Below, in pieces: positions 33,000 to 44,544 of a DNA stretch of 64,000 bases. The position numbers were made by a program, and so were the translations under genes. Numbering within the stretch: the first letter of the stretch is position 1; every line of letters starts with the position of its first letter. Below the pieces are notes generated by a model. That model searched no databases. It worked only from the letters and a program-made list of their open reading frames with translations, and had not been told where the DNA came from. The stretch is from Notolepis coatsorum. Taxonomy: Eukaryota > Chordata > Actinopteri > Aulopiformes > Paralepididae. The stretch is from contig OZ020589.1 in assembly GCA_963971535.1 (NCBI GenBank), positions 49,100,312 through 49,164,311 on the forward strand, in the 5' to 3' direction.

Positions 33000-33792
33000 T
33001 GAGTGAGTGAGATGTGTACACTGCCATGTGCTTACGCATGTGATGTTCTTAACACCTGGTATGCCTGTATAAGAACTGTGATTATAATCTCCATAATGTT
33101 ATTGTTATTGTTATTGTTAAATGCTTGGAGCTACAACATTATATACAATGACATGTTCAACAGCTGAACTGGAAGTCTAATCCACTTTGGAAGGTGAAAG
33201 CCAGCTGAGTTATAAACAGTGTTGGGAAAGTTCACTTTCTACATGAACTAGTTCAGTTCACAGTTCACAAATTTTCAAATGAACTAGTTCAGTTCATAGT
33301 TCATAATTCAAGATTTTTAACTTAAGTTCATGGTTAATAATTTATAGTTTATAGTTATTTTTTCAATACGGTGCTGCGATCTATTATTTGTCAAATTTAT
33401 TGCCACAACCCATATAGAACCACAGACAGCAATCAGAATACTGGCATTTCCATAACGCTTTGCTGCCGCCCATTCAGTCCACACTAGTAGCAGCTGCAGC
33501 TTTCAGGTCAATGAAAAAGTACAACCTGGACAATTTCCAACAACTATTGCAGTCTGAAGACTGGAGTCAGGTCAAAGCTCAGGAAGCTTGGATAATTTTT
33601 AAATAAATATTTCTATCGGTTTTAGACAAAGTATGCCCCATCAGGCTTGTCAGAGTCAAACAACGTTCCAAACCCTGGATGGATTCAGACATCTTAGAAC
33701 AAATATCGTTCAAGTATCGACACATGTGAAATATAGTAACCAGCCTGGTAAAAAAGGCCAAAACAGAATACTACAAAACAAAATTCCAAGAA

Positions 33793-34746
33793 GTGAAAAA
33801 CTCCCCCAAAGAACTTTGGCAAACTCTAAGAAATCTGGGGGCTCCCATTAGAAACAATTGTTCAGTTTCTTCAAAGATTGGGTTGGATATTGATAATGAA
33901 ATTTGCTTTGACAGTGCAAGGGTGGCCCAAAAATGCAATGATTTTTTCACTACAGTGGCATCAACACTTGTGAAGAAGTTACCCGAACCCACTGGACAGT
34001 TTGGTAGTAGTCATGTATTTAATTATTATTCAGATAAGGTTGCACAGGATTCCTTCAAATTACAACCAGTGGACATGGCTCTGGTAGAAAAAACAATCAA
34101 TACCCTAGGCAAGGACAAAGCTACTGGAATAGACGGCTTACCAGTGAGGTTTATCAAAGACGGAGCAAACCAGATTAGTGAACCTCTAACACATATCATC
34201 AACCTATCACAGAAACAGGGTATCGTACCCGACGACTTAAAATGTGCCAGAGTGGTTCCACTACACAAAAAAGGAGATAGGACAAATGAGGGAAACTATC
34301 GTCCAGTTTCTATTCTCAGCGTCATCTCCAAAGTTCTTGAGAAGGTCATATTTAATCAAATATCAGATTTTCTTAAACAGACAGATCTCCTTTATCAATT
34401 CCAGTCTGGCTTTCGCCCTGGGTATTCTACGGATGCTTGCCTGATTGATCTCACTGACCATATTCGAACCCAGATGGACTGTGGCAAACGAACTGGCATG
34501 GTTCTGATTGACCTGCAGAAAGCGTTTGATACTGTTGACCATCAGATCCTGCTTGAGAAGCTCAAAGCCTGTGGGATGGACGATGGGTCGGTGAGATGGT
34601 CCAGGTCGTACTTGACTGGGAGGACCCAGGTTGTGAACATAAATGGTGTCGCATCTTCATATAATGAAATAACATGTGGGGTGCCGCAAGGCAGCATCCT
34701 TGCTCCATTGCTCTTTTCACTATATGTTAATGACATGGTGTCTGCT
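33793..34746 (+). pseudogene. LINE reverse transcriptase, N-terminal and palm part
   Basis: A frame of about 318 codons carries the reverse-transcriptase blocks in order: DKATGIDGLPVRFIKDG (block 1), NYRPVSILSVISKVLE (block 2), FQSGFRPGYSTDACL (block 2a), VLIDLQKAFDTVDHQILL (block A, with catalytic Asp) and GVPQGSILAPLLFSLYVNDM (block B). It ends where a hAT MITE was inserted. The frame before 33793 contains stops, so the copy is dead. The enzyme would copy LINE RNA at the target site. Confidence 0.85.
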
Positions 34747-35176
34747 AGGGCTGACCCCTATTAGTCGATTAGTCGACTAATCCGTCGAAAGGAGCCGTAG
34801 TCGACTAGCCAACCTCTTAGTCGAATAAAAAAAATAAAAAAATAAAAATTACATTTTTTTTATCATTCTTTCCAAAAGAAAGGAGGCCTAGAAGCGTGGC
34901 TAACGCTAATGGCACGCATACCAGAGGCTAACTGCCTACGAAAACAGGCACAGAAGCACTGAAAGAGGATTTCACCCATCTAATGAACACACTAGACTAG
35001 ACAAATATCAAGATGTATCCATCAGTGGACCATTTGCATGCTTTTGCAGAGGACAAGAAGCCTTCAGTCGACTCCTTCAGACATTAAGCACCCCCCACAG
35101 CCCAAATGGAATGATAAAACAAAAATGTTGGCCAATCATAGTCGACCATCCAAATCCTTAGTCGGGGACAGCCCTA
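34746..35176. mobile_element. hAT MITE inside the LINE reverse transcriptase
   Basis: It has TAGGGCTGACCCC at the left and GGGGACAGCCCTA at the right. Subterminal TAGTCGATTAGTCGACTA and GTCGACCATCC motifs mark a common fish hAT group. Flanks GTGTCTGC (34738-34745) and GTGTCCTGC (35177-35185) are an imperfect 8-bp duplication. It splits the LINE reading frame between the block B and YADD regions. Confidence 0.8.
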
Positions 35177-35587
35177 GTGTCCTGCAGACTCCTACTGTAT
35201 GCTGATGACTCAGCACTTCTGGTGTCTGGAGACGACACAGCAGAAATTCAAGCCGGTCTCAGTAGGGAGCTGGAAAGCCTTCACAAATGGTTAGTTGACA
35301 ACAGATTATCGATTCACCTTGGAAAAACTGAGTCAATTCTATTCAGCTCAAAACATAAATTAAAGGAATGTTCCCGACTTGAGATCAGCTGTAATGGCTT
35401 CAGTGTCGGGTCTAGAGACTGTGTTAAATACCTAGGTGCAGACCTCGACCAAACACTCTCAGGGAAAACAATGGCCCTGAAGGTGATCAAAAAAGTTAAC
35501 ACAAGGGTGAAATCTTTGCACAGAAAAAAGAGGTTCTTATCACTGGAAACTATGAAATTGCTTGCCAACTGCATGATCCTCAGCTAA
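35177..35587 (+). pseudogene. LINE reverse transcriptase, YADD and thumb part
   Basis: The frame continues the LINE after the MITE. LLLYADDSALLVSG holds the catalytic YADD block, and HKWLVDNRLSIHLGKTESIL and CVKYLGADLD are the following conserved blocks. A stop at 35585-35587 ends it, but DYACTYWYSG and later motifs continue beyond, so the copy carries at least one nonsense change in addition to its insertions. Confidence 0.85.
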
Positions 35588-35693
35588 TATGATTATGCAT
35601 GTACGTACTGGTATAGTGGTGTTACAGTGGAAAGTAAACACAGGCTACAAACCAGCCAAAATAAGACCATACGATTGGTCCTAAGGTCGCTTT

Positions 35694-36150
35694 CACATAT
35701 AGTTTTGGTGGACTCGGTGCGGTTCTGGGGGTGAAGTTGCAACATTGTTGCATTCTTCATTTGGTTCGCCTGCGTTCACATAGAGAAATCTGTCAGCGGA
35801 CCGAGACCTTCTGAACAATGTCACGCGGTCGAAAAGGGCGCTTGTCTATTGGACAGTGGAAATGTGTGTGTGGCTGCAAGCCTGTGTGTGCGCGCGCGCG
35901 CGTGTGTGTCTGTGTGTGCTGTCTGCGAGTCCTCCAGATCAGCGGAGCGAGTTTTGACATGGCATTGATCCATTGTTCTATTGAAGCACATTACCACCAT
36001 CCTCTCGCTAAACAACTTGTAGACCAATAATAATAATAATAGTATTGACGTGGCATTGATCCATTATTAATGCCGTGCGCCTCGGTAATAATAATAAGCG
36101 CGTGTTTCTTCCTTCTTCCCAAGATGCACAGTTAGATATATAGATATATT

Positions 36151-36203
<53 letters not shown>

Positions 36204-36476
36204 GAGATAGAGAGATAGAGAGATAGAGAGATTAGATGCAGTGTGCTTGTTTTGCAGTGAGTGCTGCAAGCAGTGGTAATAATAATCACTTCCTATATTT
36301 GGTTCGCATTTGGTCCGCTGAAGCCGAACCGAGACCTACGTTTTCAGGCGGACTAGAGTTCGCCTGCTTGGTCCGCGGACCGAGTTCGACGCGCATTCAC
36401 ACAGACCCGAAAAACCGGACTATCAAATTCTGGTCCGAAAGTCCGGACCAAATAGCCCCTGTGTGAAAGCGACCTT
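35694..36476. mobile_element. TIR element (AAGGTCGCTTTCACA ends), superfamily unassigned
   Basis: Perfect 15-bp inverted ends, AAGGTCGCTTTCACA and TGTGAAAGCGACCTT, enclose 783 bp with GGTCCG/CGGACC-rich subterminal repeats. It carries GT, GC and GATA repeats and no gene. The target duplication is unclear (TAA on the left, TTA on the right), so hAT and PIF/Harbinger both remain possible. It interrupts the LINE coding region. Confidence 0.7.
36148..36235. repeat. GATA/GAGATA microsatellite
   Basis: About 14 GATA units are followed by four AGAGAGAT-type units, inside the TIR element. Confidence 0.95.
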
Positions 36477-36727
36477 AATCTGCCACCTCGAACCCATATT
36501 GAGCCATGTCACTTCAATGAGGTGGGATGGCTCCCTGTGGAGCAGAGGGTCTCCTTTCTGAAACTGGGGCATATGTATAAAATGTTAAATGGATCTGCCC
36601 CCAGATATTTATGCTCTTGCATTGTCCTGCGTGGCCAGGTCCCCGGACGACAGTTACGGTCTGGACAGCTCTCAGTTTATGAGCCTAGAAAGGGTTCCTA
36701 TTCACAGAACAGAGGTGTTAACAGAAT

Positions 36728-37022
36728 TCGGCTATGGGGCGACAATAATGTGGTCAAGATGCATGGTTTCTATCTTGAGCCCAAACTGGCGTGGTTTATT
36801 TATTCACATGTTCAGCAGCAGTTACTATATATCTTCTCTTACTGAGAGACATGGGGGAGAGAAGGAAGTGGGAGGATACGTTTTCTTTTATACTCGCCAC
36901 AAGGTGGTGTACCTGAGTGGCTCCGCCTAGAGCGCCCTCTAGTGGAAACAGACATATATGCAACTAAATAGTTACTAGTGTAAACAGCCATATGTACAGT
37001 TAGACAGTTACTAACAATCCTA
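36728..37022. other. Segment inserted in the LINE 3' part, type unclear
   Basis: LINE coding sequence breaks near 36726 and resumes near 37030 (LWNSLPRAIQNSP). The segment between includes TTTATTTATTCAC, which reads as an AATAAA signal on the minus strand, and TGTAGGATTG at its minus-strand start. It could be a solo LTR, but no matching flanking repeat was found. Confidence 0.35.
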
Positions 37023-38063
37023 CACAGAATCTCTGATCTCAACAAATGGCTTTCTGTCTACAGCCTGCCGGCTGTGGAACTCTCTGCCCAGGGCCATCCA
37101 AAACTCCCCCACTATTGCTGTCTTCAAGAGGGGTGTGAAGCGACATCTGCAACAATAGGTTGCAGTGGGTGCTTGGCCACCACTCTTGAAGAACAGGAAC
37201 ATGACATGCTGTAATGAGGCTCTTTCAGAAAATTGTGTTGTCTATTTTATCTACTTGTTGTATCTATCTTATCTTCTTAACTCTTTCTTTGTGATTTATT
37301 GTATTCTTCTTGGGACCATGTTGGAAACAAGTCGACAGACTTTCACATGTTATCCTTGTACCCCTTGTTTTTATACTTTTGTATAAATTGTATGTACTAA
37401 ATAAAAATCAAATCAAATCATCATCTCTACAGTATATTTTCAAAAACATGAAGAAAAACGTGCTGCTTGAATGGTCTTTATTAAGTATAATAATCTAAAT
37501 ATACTTAAAGTGCCAAAAGTGAAAGTAGTCATTGTGCAAACATATAACATATAAACATGTGCCGACATAACTCTGTACTAACACAACACGAGGTAGGAAC
37601 CAGACTGAGGTATGAAACTAAGGTTGTACCTCAAAGTTCAATATTCAAAGTGCAAAACATTTACTGACTTTAACTAAAACTCTTTTAAATGCTCATACGC
37701 CGATGCCATTCTTGTTGTGAGGAGTCTGATGACGTATATTTTTGTGCGACAGCCAGGGGTGACAGGCAGCGTACATGTCACAGGCAGCTTGCGGTTGCCA
37801 GATTGGGTGGTTTTCCGCATAATTTTTAAGACTGTTTACGGTGTGTTTTAACTGGGTTTTCGGCTGAAAGGCATATGAAATCGGGCACACTTTTGAACGC
37901 CGTTATAATACAGTGCTTAGAATGAACGCACTTTTGAACGCCGTTATACAACGCTGAGAATGAACGCGTTCTCAATTACGTTCATCTAGCGGAAATACAG
38001 TACGTTCAGTTCACGTTCGCCCAAAATACGATCGTTAATTGAACGCGTTCAGGTACATCACTG

Positions 38064-39172
38064 GATATAAACACTAAATATTAATGGTGTCTCATTAATG
38101 GGGTGTGTGTGTGTGTGATGGAGAAAGATGGAGAGCGAGAGAGTGAGAGAGCGAGCAAGAGAGAGAGAGAGAGAGAGAGACTTGGTCCAAAGTAGAACAC
38201 TGGAGCACACAGATTTAAAGGTGCTATATAGATAACATTCAGCCACTAGATGTCACACAAGAGCACCAGCATGGATTACATAGGGTACAATAATTACTGT
38301 AATTATCGTATGTTGTACCATCAATAATTGTGAGGATTGGTTCTTTCCCCCGCCACACGCTTCTTGGGGTGCTGTGATGATTGGTCCGTTGCCTAACGCA
38401 CACTTCTAGGTTAAGTATCAATTACCATCACGCACCTGATGTGTGTGCTAATCAGCGCCCCAGAGGGCTTTATATACCTGGACCTTCTTTCTATCGATGT
38501 CGGGTCGTTCTGGAATACAACTGCATTTGCCTGTTTTTTCCCCGTTGCTGTTCCTGGTCTACTTTCTCTCCAGGACCTTTCTGTGGAGAACCGCTGTTGA
38601 GAACCTTGTTCCCCGTTTGGAGCTGCGCCTCGTTTTGCCCGCTTTACGCGTTGCGCTTGGGTGAGTGGAACCAAACCCCTCTGGATTATTCTGATTGTGT
38701 GTATTGAAGAAACACTGAAGACTGTCACTATCGTTTGGTTCTGGATTATTCTGATTGTGTGGATGCGATTCAACACATGCAAAATAATGATACAATTGTA
38801 TGGTATGACAGAGGATTTGGTTGTATTCCTTATATGCATCTTATATTATTATTAAAAATAAAATAATCTACTGTAAGACAATTTATATAAAAACTCTTGG
38901 GTGCCTAAGAAGACTTTTGCATAGTAGGCCTACTGTGTTTTCTATCCACTTTAGCTAAAAACACACACACACAATGTATACACACTACTGTGAGACAATA
39001 ATAATCACACACAAAGGGATGGCTTATAGCAGACTTAAAGTGGAGATGAAGCAGTGAACAATGTGATCCTAGTTTGTTTGTTGTGTACCTTGTGTAAGAC
39101 AGGGTCCTATAATAAAATGTGAAATCCTGCTTATTTGTCTGAAAAATCAAATATAATTTCTCTGTTTTCGCC
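38064..39172. other. Unassigned sequence with GT/GA repeats
   Basis: A GT tract (38102-38118) and a GA tract (38140-38180) lie near the left. CTGGATTATTCTGATTGTGT occurs twice (38679 and 38741). No supported gene was found. Confidence 0.45.
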
Positions 39173-39257
39173 ATTGGGTGGCGCCATTTTGTTGCTGACG
39201 TCACAGTGTTGGTTTGGTGTATACACTGTGGGTTAGCTGCATAGTAAACATGGACTG

Positions 39258-39600
39258 TCGGGTCAGTCAAATGTTGCCTACCAAACAACGGGACCGCGGT
39301 GGTTCTTTTTGTATTGCTCCTGGCTGTTCAAACTAATTTACTGTGTGAAAGAGAGAGGAAAGTTGGTTAATTTCCACAAACTACCAGTGAAAAAAACAGT
39401 GTTGTTGGCACGTTGGCTCAGGCTGGCTGCACTCAGGCGGCGCAATCAGCCTGTTGGACAGGGAATGAAGATCTCCAGCGAACACTTCATTGCCTCAGAT
39501 TATGTTGTTGTTGTTGTTGTCCAGAAGACCACTAATCAGCTGAAGCCTGATGCGGTTCCCTCGGGGCGCAGGCAGTTCAGCGTCGGGACCATTTAGCCTG
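39258..39600 (+). pseudogene. THAP zinc-finger domain fragment, left arm
   Basis: The plus strand shows CIAPGCSN just upstream in one frame. The next frame reads RGKLVNFHKLPVKK, then LARWLRLAALRRR, then KISSEHFIASDY. This is the order of a THAP domain (C..C, FH.FP, W, and C/S-EHF...D), a DNA-binding fold used by P-element transposases and host THAP proteins. The two Cys-containing parts lie in different frames, so the copy carries a frameshift. A GTT repeat inserts a Val run after the domain. Confidence 0.7.
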
Positions 39601-39830
39601 CTGGCTACATAGCTCCACTTCTACCAGTGTCGGGACCATTTAGCCTGCTGGCTACATAGCTCCATTTCTACCAGCGTCGGGACCATTTAGCCTGCTGGCT
39701 ACATAGCTCCACTTCTACCAGCGTCGGGACCATTTAGCCTGCTGGCTACATAGCTCCACTTCTACCAGCGTCAGGACCATTTAGCCTGCTGGCTACATAG
39801 CTCCAGTTCAACCAGCTGGGTACCGGCGTT
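39584..39830. repeat. 47-bp minisatellite, left array
   Basis: About five units of CGTCGGGACCATTTAGCCTG plus about 27 bp (CTGGCTACATAGCTCC..) lie here in the orientation opposite to the right array. Confidence 0.9.
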
Positions 39831-39954
39831 AGCTCCCGGGTAGTGCATCGCTCCCGGCTGGTGCTAACTAGCTAGCCATCGCTCCCGGGTGGTGCATCGC
39901 TCCCGGCTGGTGCTAACTAGCTAGTTAGCTCCCGGGAGCTAACGCCGGTACCCG

Positions 39955-40608
39955 GCTGGTAGACGTGGAGCTATGTAGCCAGCAGGCTAAATGGTCCCGA
40001 CGCTGGTTGAACTGGAGCTATGTAGCCAGCAGGCTAAATGGTCCCGACGCTGGTAGAAGTGGAGCTATGTAGCCAGCAGGCTAAATGGTCCCGACGCTGG
40101 TAGAAGTGGAGCTATGTAGCCAGCAGGCTAAATGGTCCCGACGCTGGTAGAAGTGGAGCTATGTAGCCAGCAGGCTAAATGCTCCCGACGCTGGTAGAAG
40201 TGGAGCTATGTAGCCAGCAGGCTAAATGCTCCCGACGCTGGTAGAAGTGGAGCTATGTAGCCAGCAGGCTAAATGGTCCCGACGCTGGTAGAAGTGGAGC
40301 TATGTAGCCAGCAGGCTAAATGGTCCCGACGCTGGTAGAAGTGGAGCTATGTAGCCAGCAGGCTAAATGCTCCCGACGCTGGTAGAAGTGGAGCTATGTA
40401 GCCAGCAGGCTAAATGCTCCCGACGCTGGTTGAACTGGAGCTATGTAGCCAGCAGGCTAAATGGTCCCGACGCTGGTAGAAGTGGAGCTATGTAGCCAGC
40501 AGGCTAAATGGTCCCGACGCTGGTAGAAGTGGAGCTATGTAGCCAGTAGGCTAAATGGTCCCGACGCTGGTAGAAGTGGAGCTATGTAGCCAGCAGGCTA
40601 AATGGGGA
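39955..40608. repeat. 47-bp minisatellite, right array
   Basis: About 14 units with CGACGCTGGTAGAAGTGGAG as core, each also holding CTATGTAGCCAGCAGG, are inverted with respect to 39584-39830. Variants (AATGGTCC/AATGCTCC, TTGAACTG/AGAAGTG) are interspersed, which suggests expansion by duplication of blocks. Confidence 0.9.
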
Positions 40609-40614
40609 TCATCC

Positions 40615-40841
40615 CTATGTTCCCCGGGTTCTATGTTCCCCGCTTTGATTGATTAATAGATTGTACATTTTATAAATGTTTATTATTTTATTAATTATTA
40701 ATGTCCGCCTTGTTTCGAACGGTTTAGCTTAGGCCCGCTTTCGAACTGGTTAAGGTTAGAGTTTGGAATCAGGGCTGGTGGTCTAAAATGTTCAATCAAT
40801 CAATCAATCAAAGCGGGGAACATAGAACCTGGGGAACATAG
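40615..40841. mobile_element. 227-bp TIR element with CTATGTTCCCC ends
   Basis: Inverted ends of about 40 bp begin CTATGTTCCCCGGGTTC on the left and end GGGGAACATAG on the right, and the motif occurs twice per end. The element separates the 47-bp array from the right THAP arm, so it inserted into the fold-back structure later. The superfamily is not assigned. Confidence 0.65.
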
Positions 40842-40927
40842 ACATGCTCCCGCTAAATGGTCCCGACGCTGAACTGCCTGCCCCCGAGGGACCCGCATCA
40901 GGCTTCAGCTGATTAGTGGTCTTCTGG

Positions 40928-40972
<45 letters not shown>

Positions 40973-41215
40973 TAATCCGAGGCAATGAAGTGTTCGCTGG
41001 AGATCTTCATTCCCTGTCCAACAGGCTGATCGCGCCGCCTGAGTGCAGCCAGCCTGAGCCAACGTGCCAACAACACTGTTTTTTTCACTGGTAGTTTGTG
41101 GAAATTAACCAACTTTCCTCTCTCTTTCACACGGTAAATTAGTTTGAACAGCCAGGAGCAATACAAAAAGAACCACCGCGGTTTACTATGCAGCTAACCC
41201 ACAGTGTATACACCA
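40804..41215 (-). pseudogene. THAP zinc-finger domain fragment, right arm
   Basis: This is the inverted copy of the left-arm fragment, with RGKLVNFHKLPVKK and KISSEHFIASDY and the same frame problem at the first Cys pair. Its Val run is longer (about 15 codons against 6), showing that the repeat expanded after the arms formed. The frame then runs into the small TIR element at 40615-40841. Confidence 0.7.
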
Positions 41216-41286
41216 AACCAACACCGTGACGTCAGTAACAAAATGGCGGCGCACATGTTCATAAATGCTACATAAATGGACATCAG

Positions 41287-41780
41287 GCAGCACGGTGGTG
41301 TAGTGGTTAACACTGTCGCCTCACAGCAAGAAGGTCCAGGGTTCGATTCCCGCTTGGGGACCAGGTTTCCATGATGCCAGGTACCCAGGTGGGGTATCTC
41401 CCAGGCCTTTCTGTGTGGAGTTTGCATGTTCTCCCCGTGCTCGCAAGATAAACCCAATGGAAAAACATGCACAACAACAGATCGCTAATGCTGTGGCGTC
41501 CTTGACGAAGACGGACATGAGCACTTGGATTGGTCCCCTGGTGCGGCTCACGTTGACGCCTGTCTGCTCCCGGCTGCCCTTGGGGGGGAAGGACGACGGG
41601 ATAGATTAATCGCAGAGACGAATCGCATCAGCGATTCTAAAGAGACAATGCATGCGTGTGTGTTCCGGTGTGTGTGCTAAAAACTAACCGCTGTGTGTAC
41701 CGCTAAAACATTGAGTGTCGTTGCATGCCGAATAAAGACCTCTGCAACAGGTCCTGCATTATTATTATATTATTATTATT
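41287..41780 (+). mobile_element. tRNA-derived SINE with ATT tail, copy 2
   Basis: It has the same box A and box B head and body as the copy at 1223-1650. A longer 3' part (about 41610-41750) is followed by an ATT-type tail. The head reads GCAGCACGGTGGTGTAGTGG, showing more of the 5' end than copy 1. Confidence 0.85.
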
Positions 41781-41989
41781 ACAAATAGTTTTTTCTTAGA
41801 AACGCCTTATTTTTATAACGTGATTTTTTCTGTAGTTTATCTAAATACTAATTTGATGCTATGACTATGTGTTTATCGCTATGCTTCATCTCCCCTTTAA
41901 TGATTTTATAATATTTCAGATAATGAAATTAAATGTTTATCATCAACTATCCAATTAGTATTTACATGTTTGGCCACTTTAAATCATTG

Positions 41990-41993
<4 letters not shown>

Positions 41994-42080
<87 letters not shown>
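41994..42080. repeat. GA microsatellite
   Basis: This is an uninterrupted GA run of about 43 units. Confidence 0.98.
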
Positions 42081-42082
<2 letters not shown>

Positions 42083-43050
42083 TTTGAGCGTTCTGATGCT
42101 CCGTAGCTGAGCAGGATTGCATTTTGTCAACACAGTTGGAACCTGCTGGAGGAAGCGATATAAGGAAACGAATTGCCAATAAATGTGAAGTTATCTTTGA
42201 ACCTGTTGTCAAGCGTCTTCAATATACCCCCCCTCCTCACTAATGGAACTGGTGTTGCAGTCACGTTAGTTAGTTAGTTAGACACTGTAGTTTAGCGTTA
42301 GCTGAACGGCTAACTGGCGTTAGCCAGAGGCTACTAGCGTTAGCCATGTTGATCAATTCTATTCATGTCTCCTAGGTACTGTGTACTGTAGGTGGGGGAG
42401 CTGTGGGCTCATTTCAATACACTACCACACATTGTTCCTGTCTATATCTCCACGTTCTCAGATCACCAAGGATACCACATTCTCTCCATTTCATTCAGTG
42501 ACATTTAGGTTAGAAACACTCAGCAACATTGCTAGCAAACTCAAGAAAACCATGGTTGGACAGAGCCTCACCCCAAGAGACTCAGGAGAGGTACAGTACT
42601 GAGTTTTCTTTTCATAGATTGAGAAACAGAGTTTGAGGTAAAAATGCCTTGCTTGCAGGTGCAGTCAGTGCACAGACTGAGCAACAGTTCAGCTGACAGT
42701 CAGCCTCTACAGTAGACCTACTGGGGAAAATGTAACAGAATTATGAGGAAAAAGACAACTTTTGATCAAATGGTCTCCAGTTTAAAAGGGGAACAACTTA
42801 CTGTCAAAGTGTCACACTGAGAAATAAACAAATTGCCTCCCAATGCGAAAATGGTCGTCGATCAAGTCAATTCAATTTACTGTGGTGATGTGTTTTGTCT
42901 CTCACCCTGTAATGCATTCCTGCTGCTGCCATCATACTAAAGTGTGGGGAGAAGCAGATTTCTATGTTTCTCTCTACTAGCCAACAGCTCTCCCGCTCTA
43001 AACAAGTGTCGTGCACATGGAGCTGGACTTTAATATGAAAGCCCCTGTGT
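42081..43050. other. Unassigned sequence
   Basis: GTTAGC clusters at 42290-42350 look like those at 30540-30680. I found no coding frame with a known domain and no transposon ends. Confidence 0.4.
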
Positions 43051-43051
43051 A

Positions 43052-43195
43052 TGATTGATTGATTGAAAAGTTTATTAACAGATTGCAGAATGGGTACAGT
43101 ACAGTACAGCTCAATACATACAATTGTTAAGGGGATGCAGACCAGAGAAAGACTTTCGTCTTGTTTACATCAGGGTCCCCCATTTTCAATCCATC
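43052..43195 (-). repeat. Dispersed repeat, copy 2 (LINE 3'-end-like)
   Basis: TTGATTGATTG and TTTATTAACAG precede the shared stretch starting at AGATTGCAGAATGGG. Read on the minus strand this ends in a TCAATCAATCAA tail after TTAATAAA, as a LINE 3' end would. The body matches 3365-3495. Confidence 0.55.
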
Positions 43196-44250
43196 ATAAC
43201 ATATATGACATACATGACATACAGATAGACAGTACTGCTACATCTATACATTTATGACATATCAGATTTGCAAATACAGTACTGTTTGTGATACAAAAGT
43301 GTCCAGAAAAAGAGTGTATATACATTTGGCGTAGAAACTGTACATTGGAGGAGGTTGGGTGGGTGGGGTGGGGTTGGGTGGGTTGGGTGAGGGCTGTACA
43401 TTGGAGGTGGGGGGGGGGGGGGGTTGGGTAGGGGACACACACACATTTTACACTGTACATTGGAATACTGACAAAGCCTTACTTGGTCAATAGACAGCTC
43501 ATGCTGACAGCCTGTTGCCTTAGCAACACAGAGAAACAGAGAGATCATCTTTTTCCTGTACTTTAATGTGTTTACAGCTCGGAGCGGTAGCCGGACTGCT
43601 GACTCCGGGGGGGTTCTTGTGTTAGAAAGAGAGAGCGAAAGATGAATAATGTGTTTGTGCATGTGTGTGTGTTAGAGAGAGAGAAAGAGAGGAGTCGTGT
43701 GTTTGTGCATGTGTGTGTTAGAAAGAGAGAGAGAAAGTGTGTTGTGTAAATGTCAGTCATCATGTCTTCATTTACTTAATTTCCTCCTCTTTCAATTCTG
43801 AATCTATTATAATCATCACTCACTACTATCATTATTACATAGTTATTCATAGTTATCTTTATTCTATTGATTGATTAACCAAAGGTTTTGGAAATGTATA
43901 TACTGAAAAGTACTTCATGCCAATAAAGCCTACTGAATTGAATTGTCTATGTTTACATGCTGGTTGTGCTACGGTCGTAACAAACATACATGAATCCTGT
44001 TATAAGGTGGATTTATTTACCTTAAGAATGCATTTTCACAAGTGTATGAACATTGTGCCATTGGGTATAGTTTCTACAGCTGTCCACAAGACTATCTCTG
44101 TCCCCAGGTACTTGGAGTGTATTTCTCTCAATATGTTCAGAGAGGAGTCTTTTTCCAAGGGCGTTTAGGATTGTGCTCTTGATACGTTGTTTGTTGTTTT
44201 TCTGTTACTAGGAGGCATAGAGTGCTTTAGACATGAAACACCTGGCTCCA
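43196..44250. other. Unassigned sequence with simple repeats
   Basis: G-rich GGTTGGGTGGG repeats lie at 43345-43435 and GAGA/GTGT repeats at 43625-43745. CAATAAAGCC..TTGAATTGAATTG near 43920-43945 looks like the plus-strand 3' tail of a LINE. No gene was seen. Confidence 0.45.
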
Positions 44251-44251
44251 C

Positions 44252-44541
<290 letters not shown>

Positions 44542-44544
44542 ACC

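Larger units (their letters stand above)
33490..37420 (+). mobile_element. L2-like LINE, 5' truncated, with three nested insertions
   Basis: This is a non-LTR retrotransposon lacking its endonuclease part. It has a reverse transcriptase in pieces, the C-terminal region (GWLPVEQRVSFLKLGHMYK, then LWNSLPRAIQNSP), and a 3' UTR ending AATAAAAATCAAATCAAATCA. A short repeated tail instead of poly-A is typical of the L2/CR1/Rex1 group. Inserted in it are a hAT MITE (34746-35176), a TIR element (35694-36476) and a segment of unknown type (about 36728-37022). The boundary at the 5' side is approximate. Confidence 0.75.
33217..38063. mobile_element. hAT-like element hosting a LINE
   Basis: The left end CAGTGTTGGGAAAGTTCAC and the right end GTTCAGGTACATCACTG have hAT-type termini. 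Both are followed inward by repeated GTTCA-type motifs (GAACTAGTTCAGTTCA on the left, GAACGCGTTC on the right). Flanks GTTATAAA (33209-33216) and GATATAAA (38064-38071) agree at 7 of 8 bases. Apart from the LINE it has about 0.9 kb of its own sequence and no transposase. Confidence 0.6.
39180..41268. repeat. Fold-back element: inverted arms with THAP-domain pieces
   Basis: The left arm (about 39186-39590) and the right arm (about 40870-41258) are inverted copies of each other. Each carries the same THAP-like coding piece, a GTT/CAA repeat and, further inward, arrays of the same 47-bp unit in opposite orientation. The centre near 39925-39945 is a GCTAGTTAGCTCCCGGGAGC palindrome. Long inverted arms with a transposase-like DNA-binding domain suggest a derivative of a THAP-encoding DNA transposon (P-element-like or Kolobok). 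No catalytic domain is present. Confidence 0.65.

Noticed and set aside
38400-38800. Possible solo LTR or retroviral leader (TATATACC, then TTGCGCTTGGGTGAGT)
   Set aside because: No matching second copy, terminal TG..CA pair or flanking duplication was found in the window.
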